Of a DNA stretch of 64,000 bases, positions 42,220 to 51,796 are shown piece after piece. The stretch is taken from contig NZ_JABJVX010000001.1 in the NCBI RefSeq assembly GCF_013155465.1, positions 434,001 through 498,000 on the forward strand, given 5' to 3'. Every line of letters begins with the position of its first letter. Within the stretch, counting starts at the first letter, position 1. The notes under the pieces were generated by a model that was not told the DNA's origin, searched no databases, and worked only from the letters and a program-made list of their open reading frames with translations. The stretch is from Alterinioella nitratireducens (GTDB taxonomy: Bacteria > Pseudomonadota > Alphaproteobacteria > Rhodobacterales > Rhodobacteraceae). Position numbers and translations under genes: made by a program.

Positions 42220-43812
42220 ATGGAGCTTTTGACGGCGGCGCAGATGCGCAGGGTCGAGCACGCCGCGATAGAGGGCGGCACGGTCACCGGGCTGGAGTTG
42301 ATGGAGCGCGCGGGGCGCGGCGTGGTCGAGGCCGCGTATGAGGAATGGCCCGATTTCGCGGCGGCCCCGCAGCGGGCGCTGGTGCTCTGCGGGCCGGGGA
42401 ACAATGGCGGCGACGGGTTCGTCGTGGCGCGCCTGCTGCGCGGGGCCGGGTGGCAGGTGGAAGTGTTTCTATTCGGCGATGCCGACAAGCTGCCGCCGGA
42501 TGCGAAGGCAAACCATGACCGCTGGTGCGACATGGGCGCGGTCGCGGCCTGGGACGCCGACGCCATCATCGGGGCCGAGGCCGATCTCTGCGTCGATGCG
42601 GTGTTCGGGGCCGGTCTGACCCGGCCCGTGGCGCATGAGGTGGTCGATCCGATGGTGCGCGGTTGGGGCAGGCGGCGGCGGACCTGCCGCGCCCTTGCCA
42701 TCGACGCGCCGACGGGGCTGTGCATGGATAGCGGGCGGCTCCTGATCGACAGCGCGGCGGGCGTGCCCAATGCCGATCTGACGGTCACGTTCCATCGCGC
42801 GCGCATCGGCCATCACCTGGCCTCGGGGCCGATTGCCTGTGGAAAACTGCGTCTCAAGGATATCGGGCTGGAGCCGCGCTTTTCGGGGCAGGGACCCCGC
42901 AACAGGCCGGGGCCGACGGGGCTGAAACTGGGGCCGCTGGTCTCGCCCTGTCGGGTTTCGCCGCAGATCCACAAGGGCGCGCAGGGGCAGAAATACAGCC
43001 ACGGCCACGCGGTTGTGCTGTCGGGTCCGATGGGCCGGTCGGGGGCGGCGCGGCTGGCGGCGCGCGGCGCGCTCCGGGTCGGCGCGGGTCTGGTGACGGT
43101 GGCCGCACCGGGATCGGCGATGATGGAATGCGCCACGCAAATGACCGCGATCATGCTGCGCAAATGCGAGGATGCGGAAGGCTTGGCGGCGCTTCTGGAC
43201 GACGACCGGATCAACGCGCTTTGCCTGGGGCCGGGTCTGGGGCTGGAGCGGGCGAAGGCGCTGGTGCAGGTGGCGTGCGGCGGGGTCAAACCCCGTCCCA
43301 TGGTTCTGGATGCCGATGCGCTGACAGCCTTTGCCGAGGCTCCGGACGCGCTTTTCGACATGCTGCACCCGGATGTGATCCTGACCCCGCATGAGGGTGA
43401 ATTTGCCCGGCTCTTCCCCGATCTCTCGGACAGGCTGCGCGACAAGCCAAAGGCAGGCCCGGCCTTCTCCAAGGTCGATGCCGCACGCGCGGCGGCGGCG
43501 CGGGCGGGCTGTATCGTGCTGCTGAAAGGGCCGGACACCGTGATCGCCGCGCCCGAGGGGCGCACCGCGCTCAACGCCGCCACATATGGCCGCGCCGCGC
43601 CCTGGCTGGCGACGGCGGGGGCGGGGGACGTGCTGGCGGGGATCATCACCGGCCTGTTGGCGCGAAAGCTGGCCCCGATGCAGGCCGCGATGACCGGCGC
43701 TGCGCTGCATCTTGAGGCGGCGCTGGAGGTCGGCCCCGGCCTGATTGCCGAGGATCTGCCGGAGCAGCTTCCCGCCGTCTTCAGGCGTCTGCTGGCACCG
43801 GATCGGCGCTGA
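42220..43812 (+). CDS. nnr: bifunctional NAD(P)H-hydrate epimerase / ADP-dependent NAD(P)H-hydrate dehydratase
   Basis: 530 aa repair enzyme. The N-terminal epimerase domain (about 1-215) has CGPGNNGGDGFVVARLL and IDAPTGLCMDSG. The C-terminal ribokinase-like dehydratase domain (about 250-525) has HGHAVVLSGPMGRSGAARLA, LTPHEGEFARLFPD and the phosphate-binding ATAGAGDVLAGIITGLLA. Together they restore damaged, hydrated NAD(P)H. ATG at 42220 begins MELLTAAQMRRVE, the usual start; it is divergent from glnB. Its last 32 bases overlap a convergent gene. Confidence 0.95.
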   Translation: MELLTAAQMRRVEHAAIEGGTVTGLELMERAGRGVVEAAYEEWPDFAAAPQRALVLCGPGNNGGDGFVVARLLRGAGWQVEVFLFGDADKLPPDAKANHDRWCDMGAVAAWDADAIIGAEADLCVDAVFGAGLTRPVAHEVVDPMVRGWGRRRRTCRALAIDAPTGLCMDSGRLLIDSAAGVPNADLTVTFHRARIGHHLASGPIACGKLRLKDIGLEPRFSGQGPRNRPGPTGLKLGPLVSPCRVSPQIHKGAQGQKYSHGHAVVLSGPMGRSGAARLAARGALRVGAGLVTVAAPGSAMMECATQMTAIMLRKCEDAEGLAALLDDDRINALCLGPGLGLERAKALVQVACGGVKPRPMVLDADALTAFAEAPDALFDMLHPDVILTPHEGEFARLFPDLSDRLRDKPKAGPAFSKVDAARAAAARAGCIVLLKGPDTVIAAPEGRTALNAATYGRAAPWLATAGAGDVLAGIITGLLARKLAPMQAAMTGAALHLEAALEVGPGLIAEDLPEQLPAVFRRLLAPDRR

Positions 43813-44263
43813 ACAGCTCCAGCCCATTGGCATAGATGATGTGGGGATGGGCGAAATGCAGGGTGAGCAGCGCCTCTGGCCGCTCATCCGTCCAGGCGAC
43901 GAAGTCCCCATCCACAAGGCGCGACAGCGGCACCCGCGCGGTCGGCGTGCCATAGAGCGCCTGCGCCCGCCAGTCGCGGATCAGCACGCGTTGATGACCG
44001 GGCAGGATGGTCGGCTGCGTCGGCTTGCCGCCAAGCGCGTCGCCGGTAATGCGGACCATGGCCGTGCCCTCCGGAACCGGGCGGCGGCGGATATCCAGCA
44101 GCGTCTGCGCGCCCGCATCGCGGGTGATCACGCGGTCGCCGGGATAGAGCGCCTCGACCGGCAGCGCGCCCGCCAGCGTGTAGATCGTGGTGCCCATCGG
44201 CAGGCCCGCGCCTGCGAATAGGGATGCGGTGCCGCCGGATGCGGGCCCGTGAGACTGTGCCAT
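43781..44263 (-). CDS. Hint-domain protein lacking the catalytic cysteine
   Basis: 160 aa. Resembles the hedgehog/intein (Hint) domain used in Rhodobacterales: GLPMGTTIYTLAGALPVEAL, YPGDRVITRDAGAQTLLDI, ILPGHQRVLIRDWRAQALYG and the closing YANGLELFSADP. Self-splicing Hint domains start with Cys; this protein has no cysteine at all, so autoprocessing is unlikely. It may be a binding or scaffold domain. It overlaps the 3' end of nnr in convergent orientation. Confidence 0.78.
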   Translation of the reverse strand: MAQSHGPASGGTASLFAGAGLPMGTTIYTLAGALPVEALYPGDRVITRDAGAQTLLDIRRRPVPEGTAMVRITGDALGGKPTQPTILPGHQRVLIRDWRAQALYGTPTARVPLSRLVDGDFVAWTDERPEALLTLHFAHPHIIYANGLELFSADPVPADA

Positions 44264-44427
44264 GATGCCTGTCCTGCTCGTGCCTGGCCCATTATGGACC
44301 CGTGTTTTATTGGCATCAGGTTAACCCAAGGCCGAAACATGCCCAAGCAAAAACTGCCCGGAGGGTCTGACGGGGTGGCATTTGGGTCTCGCCTAAGCGC
44401 CCGGGCTTTGCTAGAGAGCGGCGCAAT

Positions 44428-44511
44428 GCGGGTGTGGCGGAACTGGTAGACGCACCAGATTTAGGTTCTGGCGCCTTTGGCGTGGGGGTTCGAGTCCCTT
44501 CACCCGCACCA
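44428..44511 (+). tRNA. tRNA-Leu (anticodon TAG)
   Basis: Acceptor arms GCGGGTG and CACCCGC pair perfectly, with encoded CCA at 44509-44511. The anticodon stem CCAGA/TCTGG encloses TTTAGGT, with anticodon TAG reading CTA-type Leu codons. A long variable arm (CGCCTTTGGCGTG) marks a class II tRNA, and TTCGAGT is in the T-loop. Confidence 0.97.
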
Positions 44512-44593
44512 ATATCTGTCTCACGGCGCGCGCTATACGGGGACTTGGGCAGGCGGCGAAGGGCAGCAGCCCCCCCGCCGCCCGAGGCAGAGA

Positions 44594-46021
44594 TTACGCA
44601 GCGCGCGAGAGCTGCGGCGCGGTTGCCTCTTCGATCAGCGTCGAATGCAGCGTCTTGATCACCGGTTCCAGCGCGTCGCGCTCGATCAGGAACTGCACGT
44701 CCACGTTGCGCGGGCCCTGGCTGGCCCCGATCGCCTCGAAGCCTGCATCCGCGATCGCCCGCAACCCCCGCGACAGGATCGACAGCCCGCGCAGGTCGCG
44801 CCCGATGACTGACACGACGGCCTGCCGCCGGGTGGCGATCTCGGCGGCCGGGAAGAGCTTGGAGATGTCCCGCTCCACCCGTCGCATCGTCTTGAGCGAG
44901 GCATCGAGGTAATGGGTGATCGTGTTGGCGTTCGAGACCTTCGACACGATGCGCACATTGTGGCGCTTGAGGATCTCCAGGATGCCGACATCATAGCCCT
45001 TCACGCCGACCATGTCCTGTTCGAACACTTCCAGCGTGACGATCTCCAGCCCGGTGACGATCTCGGCGGCAGAGCCGTCGGCGGCCTGGTCGTCGATCAG
45101 CGTGCCGGGATCGCCCGGTTCGAACGCGTTGGTGACGCGCAGGGGCACACCGGCCTGACGCAGCGCCTTGGCGGCATTGGGGTGGATCGCCTCCATCCCC
45201 ATATTCGACAGCTGATCGGCCACGTCGTAATTGGTCCGGCCCAGTTTGCGCACGGCATCGACACCGACCAGCTTGGGATCGGCCGAGGAGAGGTGAAACT
45301 CCTTGTGGATGATCGCCTCGCGCGCGCCGGTCAGCGCGGCAAGGTGGCTGAAGGTGATCTCGGAATAGCCGCGGTCAAACTCGCGCATCAGGCCCTCGAC
45401 GCATTGCGCATAGCCGGTCACGATGGGCATTTCCGTCGCGGGGTCGATCCCCTTGAAGGCGTCGGTGATGCGCGCCTCCAGGCTCACGTCGCCCTCGTCG
45501 CGCCAGCCGGTCAGGTCGACCAGCCGCGCCTCGACGCCGTGGCGTTGCAGCATCAAGGTGGTGACAAAGGCGGAATGTGCCTCGCCCAGGCCCGAAAGCA
45601 ACTCGCGGATATGGCCCATATGCTCGGGCAGTCGGAAATGCCCGTAGGAGCACAGCCGTTGCAGGTCGATCAGGCAGTTGCGCGCGCCCAGGATGCGGTC
45701 CTCGACGAACATGTCGGCCTGCTGGATGTCGCCGCCATGGCTCAGGATCTCGCGATGCGCGGATTTCATCGCCTCCGCGACACCGTCCAGCGCGTCCTGC
45801 CATTCATGGTTGCTATCGGCATTGGCAAAGAGCGCGTAGACCCCCAATTCGCCTGATTTCTTGTGTTCCAGCAGCAGGTTGGTGATCCCTGCGAAGGCCG
45901 AGACCACGAAGATGCGGTTGTAGATGTCGGACGGCTCACGATCCCCGATAAACAGGGTCTCGCGCAGCTCCGACAGGCGCGACATCGAGGTGCCGCCGAT
46001 CTTCTCGACCGTATGGCTCAT
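44594..46021 (-). CDS. ask: ectoine-type aspartate kinase (Ask_Ect)
   Basis: 475 aa aspartokinase supplying aspartyl phosphate to ectoine synthesis. The N-terminus is MSHTVEKIGGTSMSRL, where KIGGTSM replaces the usual KFGGTSM; the kinase domain has NRIFVVSAFAGITNLLLEH and TGYAQCVEGLM. ACT-like segments near the end (VSKVSNANTITHYLD) are shortened compared with lysine-sensitive enzymes. It lies two bases from ectC and is last in the ectABC-ask order. The specialised enzyme is thought to escape feedback inhibition by other aspartate-family products. Confidence 0.93.
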   Translation of the reverse strand: MSHTVEKIGGTSMSRLSELRETLFIGDREPSDIYNRIFVVSAFAGITNLLLEHKKSGELGVYALFANADSNHEWQDALDGVAEAMKSAHREILSHGGDIQQADMFVEDRILGARNCLIDLQRLCSYGHFRLPEHMGHIRELLSGLGEAHSAFVTTLMLQRHGVEARLVDLTGWRDEGDVSLEARITDAFKGIDPATEMPIVTGYAQCVEGLMREFDRGYSEITFSHLAALTGAREAIIHKEFHLSSADPKLVGVDAVRKLGRTNYDVADQLSNMGMEAIHPNAAKALRQAGVPLRVTNAFEPGDPGTLIDDQAADGSAAEIVTGLEIVTLEVFEQDMVGVKGYDVGILEILKRHNVRIVSKVSNANTITHYLDASLKTMRRVERDISKLFPAAEIATRRQAVVSVIGRDLRGLSILSRGLRAIADAGFEAIGASQGPRNVDVQFLIERDALEPVIKTLHSTLIEEATAPQLSRAA

Positions 46022-46022
46022 C

Positions 46023-46418
46023 TCAGGCCTCCTCGGGCACGGCATAGGAGCCGTCTTCGCGATGCACCTCGGTGCCGGTCACGGGCGGGTTGAAGCAGCA
46101 GGCCATCACCAGCTCCTCCTCGGCGCGCAGCGTGTGGCGGTCGTGCTTGTCCAGCGCATACATCACGCCCGGCACGATCTCATGCGTCTCGCCGGTGGCC
46201 AGATCGGTGATCGAGCCCTTTCCCTTCATGCAATAGACGCTCTCGAAGTGGTTCTTGTATTCGAACGTGTGTTCCGAGCCTTCGTTGAGGAAGGTGATGT
46301 GGAAGGAAAAGCCCATCTTGTCGTCGGCCAGCAGCATCCGGATGCTGGTCCAGTCGGCATCCGACACCACGCGGTCGCGTTCGTTTTCGATGATCTTGTT
46401 GAAATCCCTGACAATCAT
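46023..46418 (-). CDS. ectC: L-ectoine synthase
   Basis: 131 aa cupin-fold enzyme that cyclises N-gamma-acetyl-diaminobutyrate to ectoine. Characteristic stretches: [50 protein letters not shown] (in part), [16 protein letters not shown] and [19 protein letters not shown]. Full length. Five bases separate it from ectB. Confidence 0.97.
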   Translation of the reverse strand: MIVRDFNKIIENERDRVVSDADWTSIRMLLADDKMGFSFHITFLNEGSEHTFEYKNHFESVYCMKGKGSITDLATGETHEIVPGVMYALDKHDRHTLRAEEELVMACCFNPPVTGTEVHREDGSYAVPEEA

Positions 46419-46423
46419 GTTGC

Positions 46424-47716
46424 TTACTCCGCTGCGATGGTGGTCCGCGCCGCCAGCACCTTGTCGGCGGCGTCGAGAAGGATGTTGAAGCCCTTGGCGA
46501 AGGTCTCTTTCGGGGTGGTCAGCGGGGCCAGCACCTTGACGACCTGGCCGTCGCTGCCCGAGGTCTCGATGATCAGGCCCTGTTCATAGGCACGCGCGCA
46601 GATATCCCCGGCCAGCTCGCCCGAGCCGACATCGACGCCGCGCATCAGCCCACGGCCCTTGAGGCGCGCGCCAGGCACCATGTTGGCCAGGTCCGACAGC
46701 GCGTCCTCGATCAATTGCGCCTTCTCGCTCAGCTCTTTCTGGAACCGGTCATCGGCCCAGAATTTCTCGATCGCGACGCGGGCGGTGACGAAGGCGTGGG
46801 TGTTGCCCCGGAAGGTGCCGTTATGCTCGGCGGGGCCGAACACGTCATGGTCCGGGCGCACCAGCACCATCGCCATCGGCAGGCCGAAGCCCGAGACGGA
46901 TTTCGCCATGGTCACGATATCGGGGGTCACGCCCATCTCCTCGAACGAGAAGAAGGTGCCGCAGCGACCGCAACCGGCCTGGATGTCGTCGATGATCAGC
47001 AGCGCGCCGTGTTTCTTCGCAATCCCGGCGATGCGTTTGACCCAAGGCGCGCTGGCGGCGTTCAGACCGCCTTCGCCCTGCACGGTTTCCAGCAGGATCG
47101 CGGCGGGCGCGTCGATGCCGCCTGAGGCATCGCCGAGCATGGTCTCAAGCTGTGCGGCCGTGTCGGTGCCGTCGCCGAAGAAGCCGTCGAAGGGCATCCG
47201 CGTGACGCCCTCCAGCGGCATCGCGGCCCCGCCCCGGTGATAGCCGTTGCCGGTCGCGGCCAGCGCGCCCATGGTCACGCCGTGAAAGCCGTTGGTGAAG
47301 GCGATGATATTGGTGCGGCCCGTCACCTTGCGCGCGATCTTCATCGCGGCCTCGACGGCATTGGCGCCGGTCGGGCCGGTGAACATCACCCGGTGATCCA
47401 TGCCGCGCGGGGCCAGGATGTGCTGCTCGAACGCCTCCAGGAAGGCGGATTTGGCATCGGTGTGCAGGTCCAGCCCGTGGGCGATCCCGTCATTTGAGAT
47501 ATGCTCGATCAGGGCGGCCTTCATGTCGGGGTCGTTATGGCCGTAATTCAGCGAGGAGCAGCCGGCGAGGAAGTCGATCCAGGTGCGGCCTGTCTCATCC
47601 GTCACTTCGGATCCTTTCGCGGTGGCGAAGCTCGCGGGCATCCCCCGGCAATAGGAGCGGGCGGCGCTTTCGCGGCGGTCATAGATCGAAACGTCGGTCA
47701 TCATGTCCTTGGGCAT
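46424..47716 (-). CDS. ectB: diaminobutyrate-2-oxoglutarate transaminase
   Basis: 430 aa PLP enzyme converting aspartate-semialdehyde plus glutamate to L-2,4-diaminobutyrate. Motifs: [59 protein letters not shown] with the PLP-binding lysine in [17 protein letters not shown] at 47714-47716 is preferred because AAAGGA lies seven bases upstream; another ATG at 47720-47722 is too close to that site. Ectoine-type by the neighbours ectA and ectC. Confidence 0.95.
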   Translation of the reverse strand: MPKDMMTDVSIYDRRESAARSYCRGMPASFATAKGSEVTDETGRTWIDFLAGCSSLNYGHNDPDMKAALIEHISNDGIAHGLDLHTDAKSAFLEAFEQHILAPRGMDHRVMFTGPTGANAVEAAMKIARKVTGRTNIIAFTNGFHGVTMGALAATGNGYHRGGAAMPLEGVTRMPFDGFFGDGTDTAAQLETMLGDASGGIDAPAAILLETVQGEGGLNAASAPWVKRIAGIAKKHGALLIIDDIQAGCGRCGTFFSFEEMGVTPDIVTMAKSVSGFGLPMAMVLVRPDHDVFGPAEHNGTFRGNTHAFVTARVAIEKFWADDRFQKELSEKAQLIEDALSDLANMVPGARLKGRGLMRGVDVGSGELAGDICARAYEQGLIIETSGSDGQVVKVLAPLTTPKETFAKGFNILLDAADKVLAARTTIAAE

Positions 47717-47780
47717 TGTCATGTCCTTTCAAGGATTAAGTCAGAATTGGGAGGGTGAAGTGCGCGCAGGAGGGCCTGGA

Positions 47781-48314
47781 TCAGGCCGCGCGCTTGAGGT
47801 CGCCTTCACGCGGCAGCGTGATCGACACCATGTGTTCGGTGTCGTGGCGGCCCTCGAAATGAATGTCGCGCTTGAAATGGGGCGTATCGCTGAGCTCGCC
47901 GCCGATGGCGCGCGCAAAGCCCCGAAACAGTCCCCAGGAGGCGGCGTTGTCCTTGGTGATCGTGGTCTTGAGATGGGTCGCCCCGTCGCAAACATCCCGC
48001 CGGGTCAGGTCGAGCAGCATGGTCTTGCCCAGACCCAGGCCACGGGCCTTGGGGCTGACGGCGACCTGCCAGACAAAGAGTTCGTCCTGATCGGGGATCA
48101 TGTGGCCGGAAATCCAGCCGACGATCTCGCCATCCAGTTCGGCGACCACGCAGGTGTCCGCGAAATGGTCGGCCTGGACCAGATTGCAGTACATCGAGTT
48201 CTCATCCAGCGGCTTGCAGTCGCGCACAAGCTCCCAGATCGCGGCCCCGTCCTCCGATTCAGGTTTGCGCAGGAGGGGCTTGCGGGGTCGGCTGATGTCA
48301 CTGGTCTCTGGCAT
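47781..48314 (-). CDS. ectA: L-2,4-diaminobutyric acid acetyltransferase
   Basis: 177 aa GNAT enzyme that acetylates diaminobutyrate at the gamma nitrogen. Motifs: WELVRDCKPLDENSMYCNLVQ, VGWISGHMIPDQDELFVWQVAV and the acetyl-CoA loop SPKARGLGLGKTML, with TTITKDNAASWGLFRGFAR. ATG at 48312-48314 is taken; another in-frame ATG at 48326 adds four residues. First gene of ectABC-ask; the divergent regulator ectR and two candidate operators lie upstream. Confidence 0.95.
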   Translation of the reverse strand: MPETSDISRPRKPLLRKPESEDGAAIWELVRDCKPLDENSMYCNLVQADHFADTCVVAELDGEIVGWISGHMIPDQDELFVWQVAVSPKARGLGLGKTMLLDLTRRDVCDGATHLKTTITKDNAASWGLFRGFARAIGGELSDTPHFKRDIHFEGRHDTEHMVSITLPREGDLKRAA

Positions 48315-48334
48315 GTGTCTTTGCATCCTTATTG

Positions 48335-48349
48335 CTTCGGAAGGCTAAG
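48335..48349. promoter_or_regulatory. candidate EctR operator, ectA-proximal
   Basis: CTTCGGAAGGCTAAG, an inverted repeat of CTTCG and C(T/G)AAG with five-base spacing and one mismatch. It is the core of a 31-base element (48332-48362) that recurs with 24 of 31 identical bases at 48474-48504, near ectR. It lies 9 to 21 bases upstream of the possible ectA starts. Confidence 0.6.
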
Positions 48350-48476
48350 TAATGCGATGTGAGCCATAGATCAACCTTAAAGGCCGGATAACAACATATT
48401 TGCTCATTTTTGCTTGTAATGTGGTTTTTCGGGCAAATGTTGATCGTTCCGGATATTTTCTTGCAGCGCCCCGGTG

Positions 48477-48491
48477 CTTCGTAAGGCGAAG
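48477..48491. promoter_or_regulatory. candidate EctR operator, ectR-proximal
   Basis: CTTCGTAAGGCGAAG, a perfect CTTCG-N5-CGAAG palindrome, the right-hand member of the repeated pair. It is 56 bases before the ectR ATG, where a promoter is expected. MarR proteins usually bind such short inverted repeats, so autoregulation is likely. Confidence 0.6.
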
Positions 48492-48547
48492 GGGTGCGAT
48501 GCGATCAAGGATTGCGGGGTCAAGGGGCCTGTGCCAAGGTTTTTTTC

Positions 48548-49048
48548 ATGACCAGGGATGCCAACACCCGCATGGACGAAACCCTTGTCGCGCTCAGGCG
48601 GATCCTGCGCGCGACCGAGCTTTATGCGCGCGACCTGGCCAATGCGGTCGGTCTGACCCCGGCGCAATTGCGGGTGCTTCAGATCGTCGATGCGCGTGAC
48701 AGCGCCACGCCCAAGGCGCTGGCCACGCAGATGGGCGTCAGCCAGGCCACGGTCTCGGCGCTGGTCGACAAGCTGGTGGCACAGGGGTTGGTGGAGCGGG
48801 TGCCCTCGGAACAGGACCGGCGGCAGGTCAACGTGACGGTCACGCGCGACGGGCATGACCGCCTGGGCGCGGCGCCCGACGCGTTGCAGCAGCGCTATGC
48901 GCGGAAATTCCTCGACCTCGCGGATTGGGAACAGGCGCAGCTTGTCGCCTCGCTGGAGCGTGTGGCCGACATGCTGGACGCGCGCGGCTTCGATGCGGCC
49001 CCGGTGCTGATGACGGGCGAGTTGCGGACCGAGCGCAAGGCCGATTGA
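48548..49048 (+). CDS. ectR: MarR family regulator of ectoine synthesis (EctR-like)
   Basis: 166 aa winged-helix repressor. Helix-turn-helix region: ATPKALATQMGVSQATVSALVDKLVAQGLVER, then the wing PSEQDRRQVNVTVT. An N-terminal dimerisation helix (RRILRATELYARDLANAVGL) fits MarR proteins. EctR1 of methylotrophs is a MarR-type repressor divergent from ectABC; the same arrangement occurs here. The start is the first ATG before the domain, though the ribosome site is weak. Confidence 0.9.
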   Translation: MTRDANTRMDETLVALRRILRATELYARDLANAVGLTPAQLRVLQIVDARDSATPKALATQMGVSQATVSALVDKLVAQGLVERVPSEQDRRQVNVTVTRDGHDRLGAAPDALQQRYARKFLDLADWEQAQLVASLERVADMLDARGFDAAPVLMTGELRTERKAD

Positions 49049-49108
49049 ACGCAAGCCGCCTGCCGCGCGACCAACCTGAAAGCCATATCTCTTCAGGACA
49101 TCCCGCAC

Positions 49109-49831
49109 ATGACCCATCGCCTTGCCACCTTTCCCGCGCTCGGGCTTGCCGCCGCGCTGCTCATGGCCTGCCAGGCCACCGGCAACACCGCCACACGCGC
49201 CAGTCAGCAGCTTGGGGCCGACCGGCTCGCGGCGTGCGAGGCCGGGGCCTGCGACCGGCTCAACCTCGACGGGGCCAGCCTGCGCGACTATTCGGTGCTT
49301 GCGGAGATGGATCACATCACCGCCCTGATGATCAGCTACACGGATTTCTCGGATCTCGGGCAGATCGCCCCGATGCGGCAGTTGCGCGAATTGCATATCG
49401 GCAGCAGCGCGGTCACTGATCTTTCCGGCCTTGCCGCATTCCCCGACCTGACGGTGCTGCACGCGCAATGGCTGCCCGCGCGCGACCATGGCGCCATCGG
49501 CGGGCTGACCGGCCTGCGCGAGCTGGCCGTGGGCGGCGGCAACCTGACCGATCTCGGATTTATCGCCGATCTGCCGCGGCTGGAGCGTCTGAACCTGACC
49601 CTGCCGGGAGAGGGCCTGACGCTGGAGGCGCTGCGCGGCCATCCGGCCCTGCGCACGGTGCATCTGGACAATACCGGCCTGACCGATCTGAGCGTGTTCG
49701 AGACCCTGCCGCGCCTGCGCGAGCTGTCCTTGACCGAGTTCGACACCCCCGCCTTGCAGGCGCAGATCGCCCGCCTGCGCGCGCGCGGGATCACGGTCAC
49801 GCTGGACGAGCCGGTGATGGTTGTCTGCTAG
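49109..49831 (+). CDS. leucine-rich-repeat-like lipoprotein
   Basis: 240 aa. Lipobox ALLMAC (Cys21). After a CEAGACDRLNLDGASL start, short leucine-rich units of about 20-24 residues occur: MRQLRELHIGSSAVTDLSGL, LTGLRELAVGGGNLTDLGFI, LPRLERLNLTLPGEGLTLEAL, HPALRTVHLDNTGLTDLSVF and LPRLRELSLTEFDTPALQAQ. Such lipoproteins usually bind proteins at the envelope. Partner unknown. Preceded by a GGACATCCCGCAC-type spacer with no strong ribosome site. Confidence 0.82.
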   Translation: MTHRLATFPALGLAAALLMACQATGNTATRASQQLGADRLAACEAGACDRLNLDGASLRDYSVLAEMDHITALMISYTDFSDLGQIAPMRQLRELHIGSSAVTDLSGLAAFPDLTVLHAQWLPARDHGAIGGLTGLRELAVGGGNLTDLGFIADLPRLERLNLTLPGEGLTLEALRGHPALRTVHLDNTGLTDLSVFETLPRLRELSLTEFDTPALQAQIARLRARGITVTLDEPVMVVC

Positions 49832-49955
49832 GCGCGGCCCGCCTATCGGCCAAATCCCCCGAATGACCCTTGCACGCCTGGGCGCACACGCATAGAAGAC
49901 CGCGAAATTGACGTTCGCGGGGCAGGGGCCCCGCCCATGAGCTATAGGGATTGCA

Positions 49956-51290
49956 ATGCAGGTTTCCGAGACAACCAACGACGGCCTCAAGCGCGGCTAC
50001 GAGATCACCATCACCGGCGACGAGCTGGCCGCCAAGGTCGATGAGAAACTGGCCGAGGCGCAGCCCGAAATCGAGATGAAGGGCTTTCGCAAGGGCAAGG
50101 TGCCGATGGCGCTGCTCAAGAAACAGTTCGGCCCGCGCCTCATCGGCGAGGCGATGCAGGAAAGCGTCGATGGCGCGATGCAGAGCCACCTTGAGGAAAC
50201 CGGCGACCGCCCGGCGATGCAGCCCGAGGTCAAGATGGTCAACGAGGATTGGAAAGAGGGCGACGATGTCGTCGTCTCGATGACCTATGAAAAGCTGCCC
50301 GAGATCCCCGAGGTCGATTTCAAGGCGATCTCGCTGGAGAAGATGGTCGTGACCCCGGCCGAGGCCGACGTGCAGGAAGCGCTGGACGGTCTGGCCGAGT
50401 CGGCACAGAATTTCGAGGCCAAGGACGGCGCGGCGGAAGAGGGCGACCAGGTCGTGATCGACTTCCTCGGCAAGGTCGATGGGGAGGCGTTCGAAGGCGG
50501 GGCCGCCGAGGATTACCCCCTCACGCTCGGCTCGAACAGCTTCATCCCCGGCTTCGAGGAGCAGTTGATCGGCACCAAGGCGGGTGACGAGAAGAACGTC
50601 GAGGTCTCCTTCCCCGAGGAATACGGCGCCGAGCATTTGGCCGGCAAAGCCGCCGTCTTCGAGTGCAAGATCAAGGACGTGAAGGCCCCCGCCAAGGCGG
50701 AGCTGAACGACGATCTGGCCAAGCAGTTCGGCGCCGAAAGCCTGGACGCCCTGCGCGGCCAGATCGAGGAACGCCTGAAATCCGAATATGCCGGGACCGC
50801 CCGCGCCGTGATGAAGCGCAACCTGCTGGACAAGCTGGACGAGGCCGTCAGCTTCGACCTGCCGCCGAGCCTGGTCGAGGCCGAAGCAGGCCAGATCGCG
50901 CATCAGCTGTGGCACGAGGAAAACCCCGATGTCGAGGGCCATGACCACCCCGAGGTCGAGCCCACCGACGAGCACAGGAAACTGGCCGAACGCCGCGTGC
51001 GCCTTGGTCTTCTGCTGGCCGAGCTTGGCCAGAAGAACGACGTGCAGGTGAGCGACGCCGAGATGACCCAGGCGATCATGAACCAGGCGCGGCAATATCC
51101 GGGCCAGGAGCGCCAGTTCTTCGAGTTCATCCAGCAAAACCAGGCCGCACAGCAGCAGTTGCGCGCGCCGCTCTTCGAGGACAAGGTCGTCGATTACGTC
51201 TTCGAGATGGCCGAGATCACCGACAAGGAGGTCTCGAAGGAAGACCTGCAAAAGGCGATCGAGGCGCTGGACGACGACGAAACGGCCTGA
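49956..51290 (+). CDS. tig: trigger factor
   Basis: 444 aa ribosome-bound chaperone and peptidyl-prolyl isomerase. The ribosome-binding signature is in [17 protein letters not shown] (about 43-60). The FKBP-type domain spans about 160-245 ([20 protein letters not shown], then [18 protein letters not shown]). The C-terminal helical arms hold the peptide cradle. Full length. It ends just before a terminator whose core recurs after the mqsRA cassette. Confidence 0.96.
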   Translation: MQVSETTNDGLKRGYEITITGDELAAKVDEKLAEAQPEIEMKGFRKGKVPMALLKKQFGPRLIGEAMQESVDGAMQSHLEETGDRPAMQPEVKMVNEDWKEGDDVVVSMTYEKLPEIPEVDFKAISLEKMVVTPAEADVQEALDGLAESAQNFEAKDGAAEEGDQVVIDFLGKVDGEAFEGGAAEDYPLTLGSNSFIPGFEEQLIGTKAGDEKNVEVSFPEEYGAEHLAGKAAVFECKIKDVKAPAKAELNDDLAKQFGAESLDALRGQIEERLKSEYAGTARAVMKRNLLDKLDEAVSFDLPPSLVEAEAGQIAHQLWHEENPDVEGHDHPEVEPTDEHRKLAERRVRLGLLLAELGQKNDVQVSDAEMTQAIMNQARQYPGQERQFFEFIQQNQAAQQQLRAPLFEDKVVDYVFEMAEITDKEVSKEDLQKAIEALDDDETA

Positions 51291-51316
51291 TCTGCGAGGT
51301 CAGCGACGGAAGAACA

Positions 51317-51353
51317 GGGGCCGCGCCGTTGGGTGCGGCCCCCATTTGTTTCT
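51317..51353 (+). terminator. terminator of tig
   Basis: GGGGCCGC (51317-51324) pairs with GCGGCCCC (51335-51342) across a ten-base loop, followed by CATTTGTTTCTT. The 23 bases 51319-51341 recur exactly at 52314-52336. Confidence 0.85.
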
Positions 51354-51415
51354 TGAAGACGCTCCGGCGTCCAGGGCTCGCTTTTCCGAAGAGTTCAGTC
51401 TTTTCTGACAGCGAC

Positions 51416-51435
51416 CGTCGCAATACTGTGCGACG
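51416..51435. promoter_or_regulatory. palindromic candidate operator of mqsRA
   Basis: CGTCGC and GCGACG form an inverted repeat with eight-base spacing (AATACTGT), 40 bases before the toxin start. MqsA-type antitoxins bind palindromes upstream of their operon, so this is a plausible target. Confidence 0.5.
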
Positions 51436-51475
51436 TGGGGGGAAGTGACTTGAAAAGTGACCTTGAAGGTGTATA

Positions 51476-51796
51476 TTGACTGTCAAACGCAAGCGGCATC
51501 ATGATCTCGACGCCATCCAGTCGAAATTCAGGAATGTGGACAGCCTCGAAATTACGCGAACCGCGGTGAAGACGGCAAACGCGCTCGGCTACGGGCTTGA
51601 GGACATCGTGGAGGCGGTCGGAGATTTGGAAGAAGGGGATTTCGTGAGTTCACGGCCCGCGCATAGCCCCCCGATTCCCGGCGTCTGGCACGATACATAC
51701 AACATGTGGTGGGATGAGCGTCATCTCTACATCAAGTTCGCGGGCGAGACGATTATCGATATCACACTGGTGTCGTTCAAGGAGAAGGGCGAATGA
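51476..51796 (+). CDS. mqsR: MqsR-type mRNA interferase toxin
   Basis: 106 aa. Compared with E. coli MqsR, the protein keeps the pattern ITRTAVKTANALGY, a later EEGDFVSS with the W/D/Y core in VWHDTYNMWW, LYIKFAGET and the terminal VSFKEK. MqsR cleaves mRNA at GC-containing sites. The start appears to be a TTG at 51476, with AAGG six bases upstream; no ATG or GTG start would preserve the N-terminal domain. The stop overlaps mqsA by four bases. Confidence 0.85.
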   Translation: MTVKRKRHHDLDAIQSKFRNVDSLEITRTAVKTANALGYGLEDIVEAVGDLEEGDFVSSRPAHSPPIPGVWHDTYNMWWDERHLYIKFAGETIIDITLVSFKEKGE

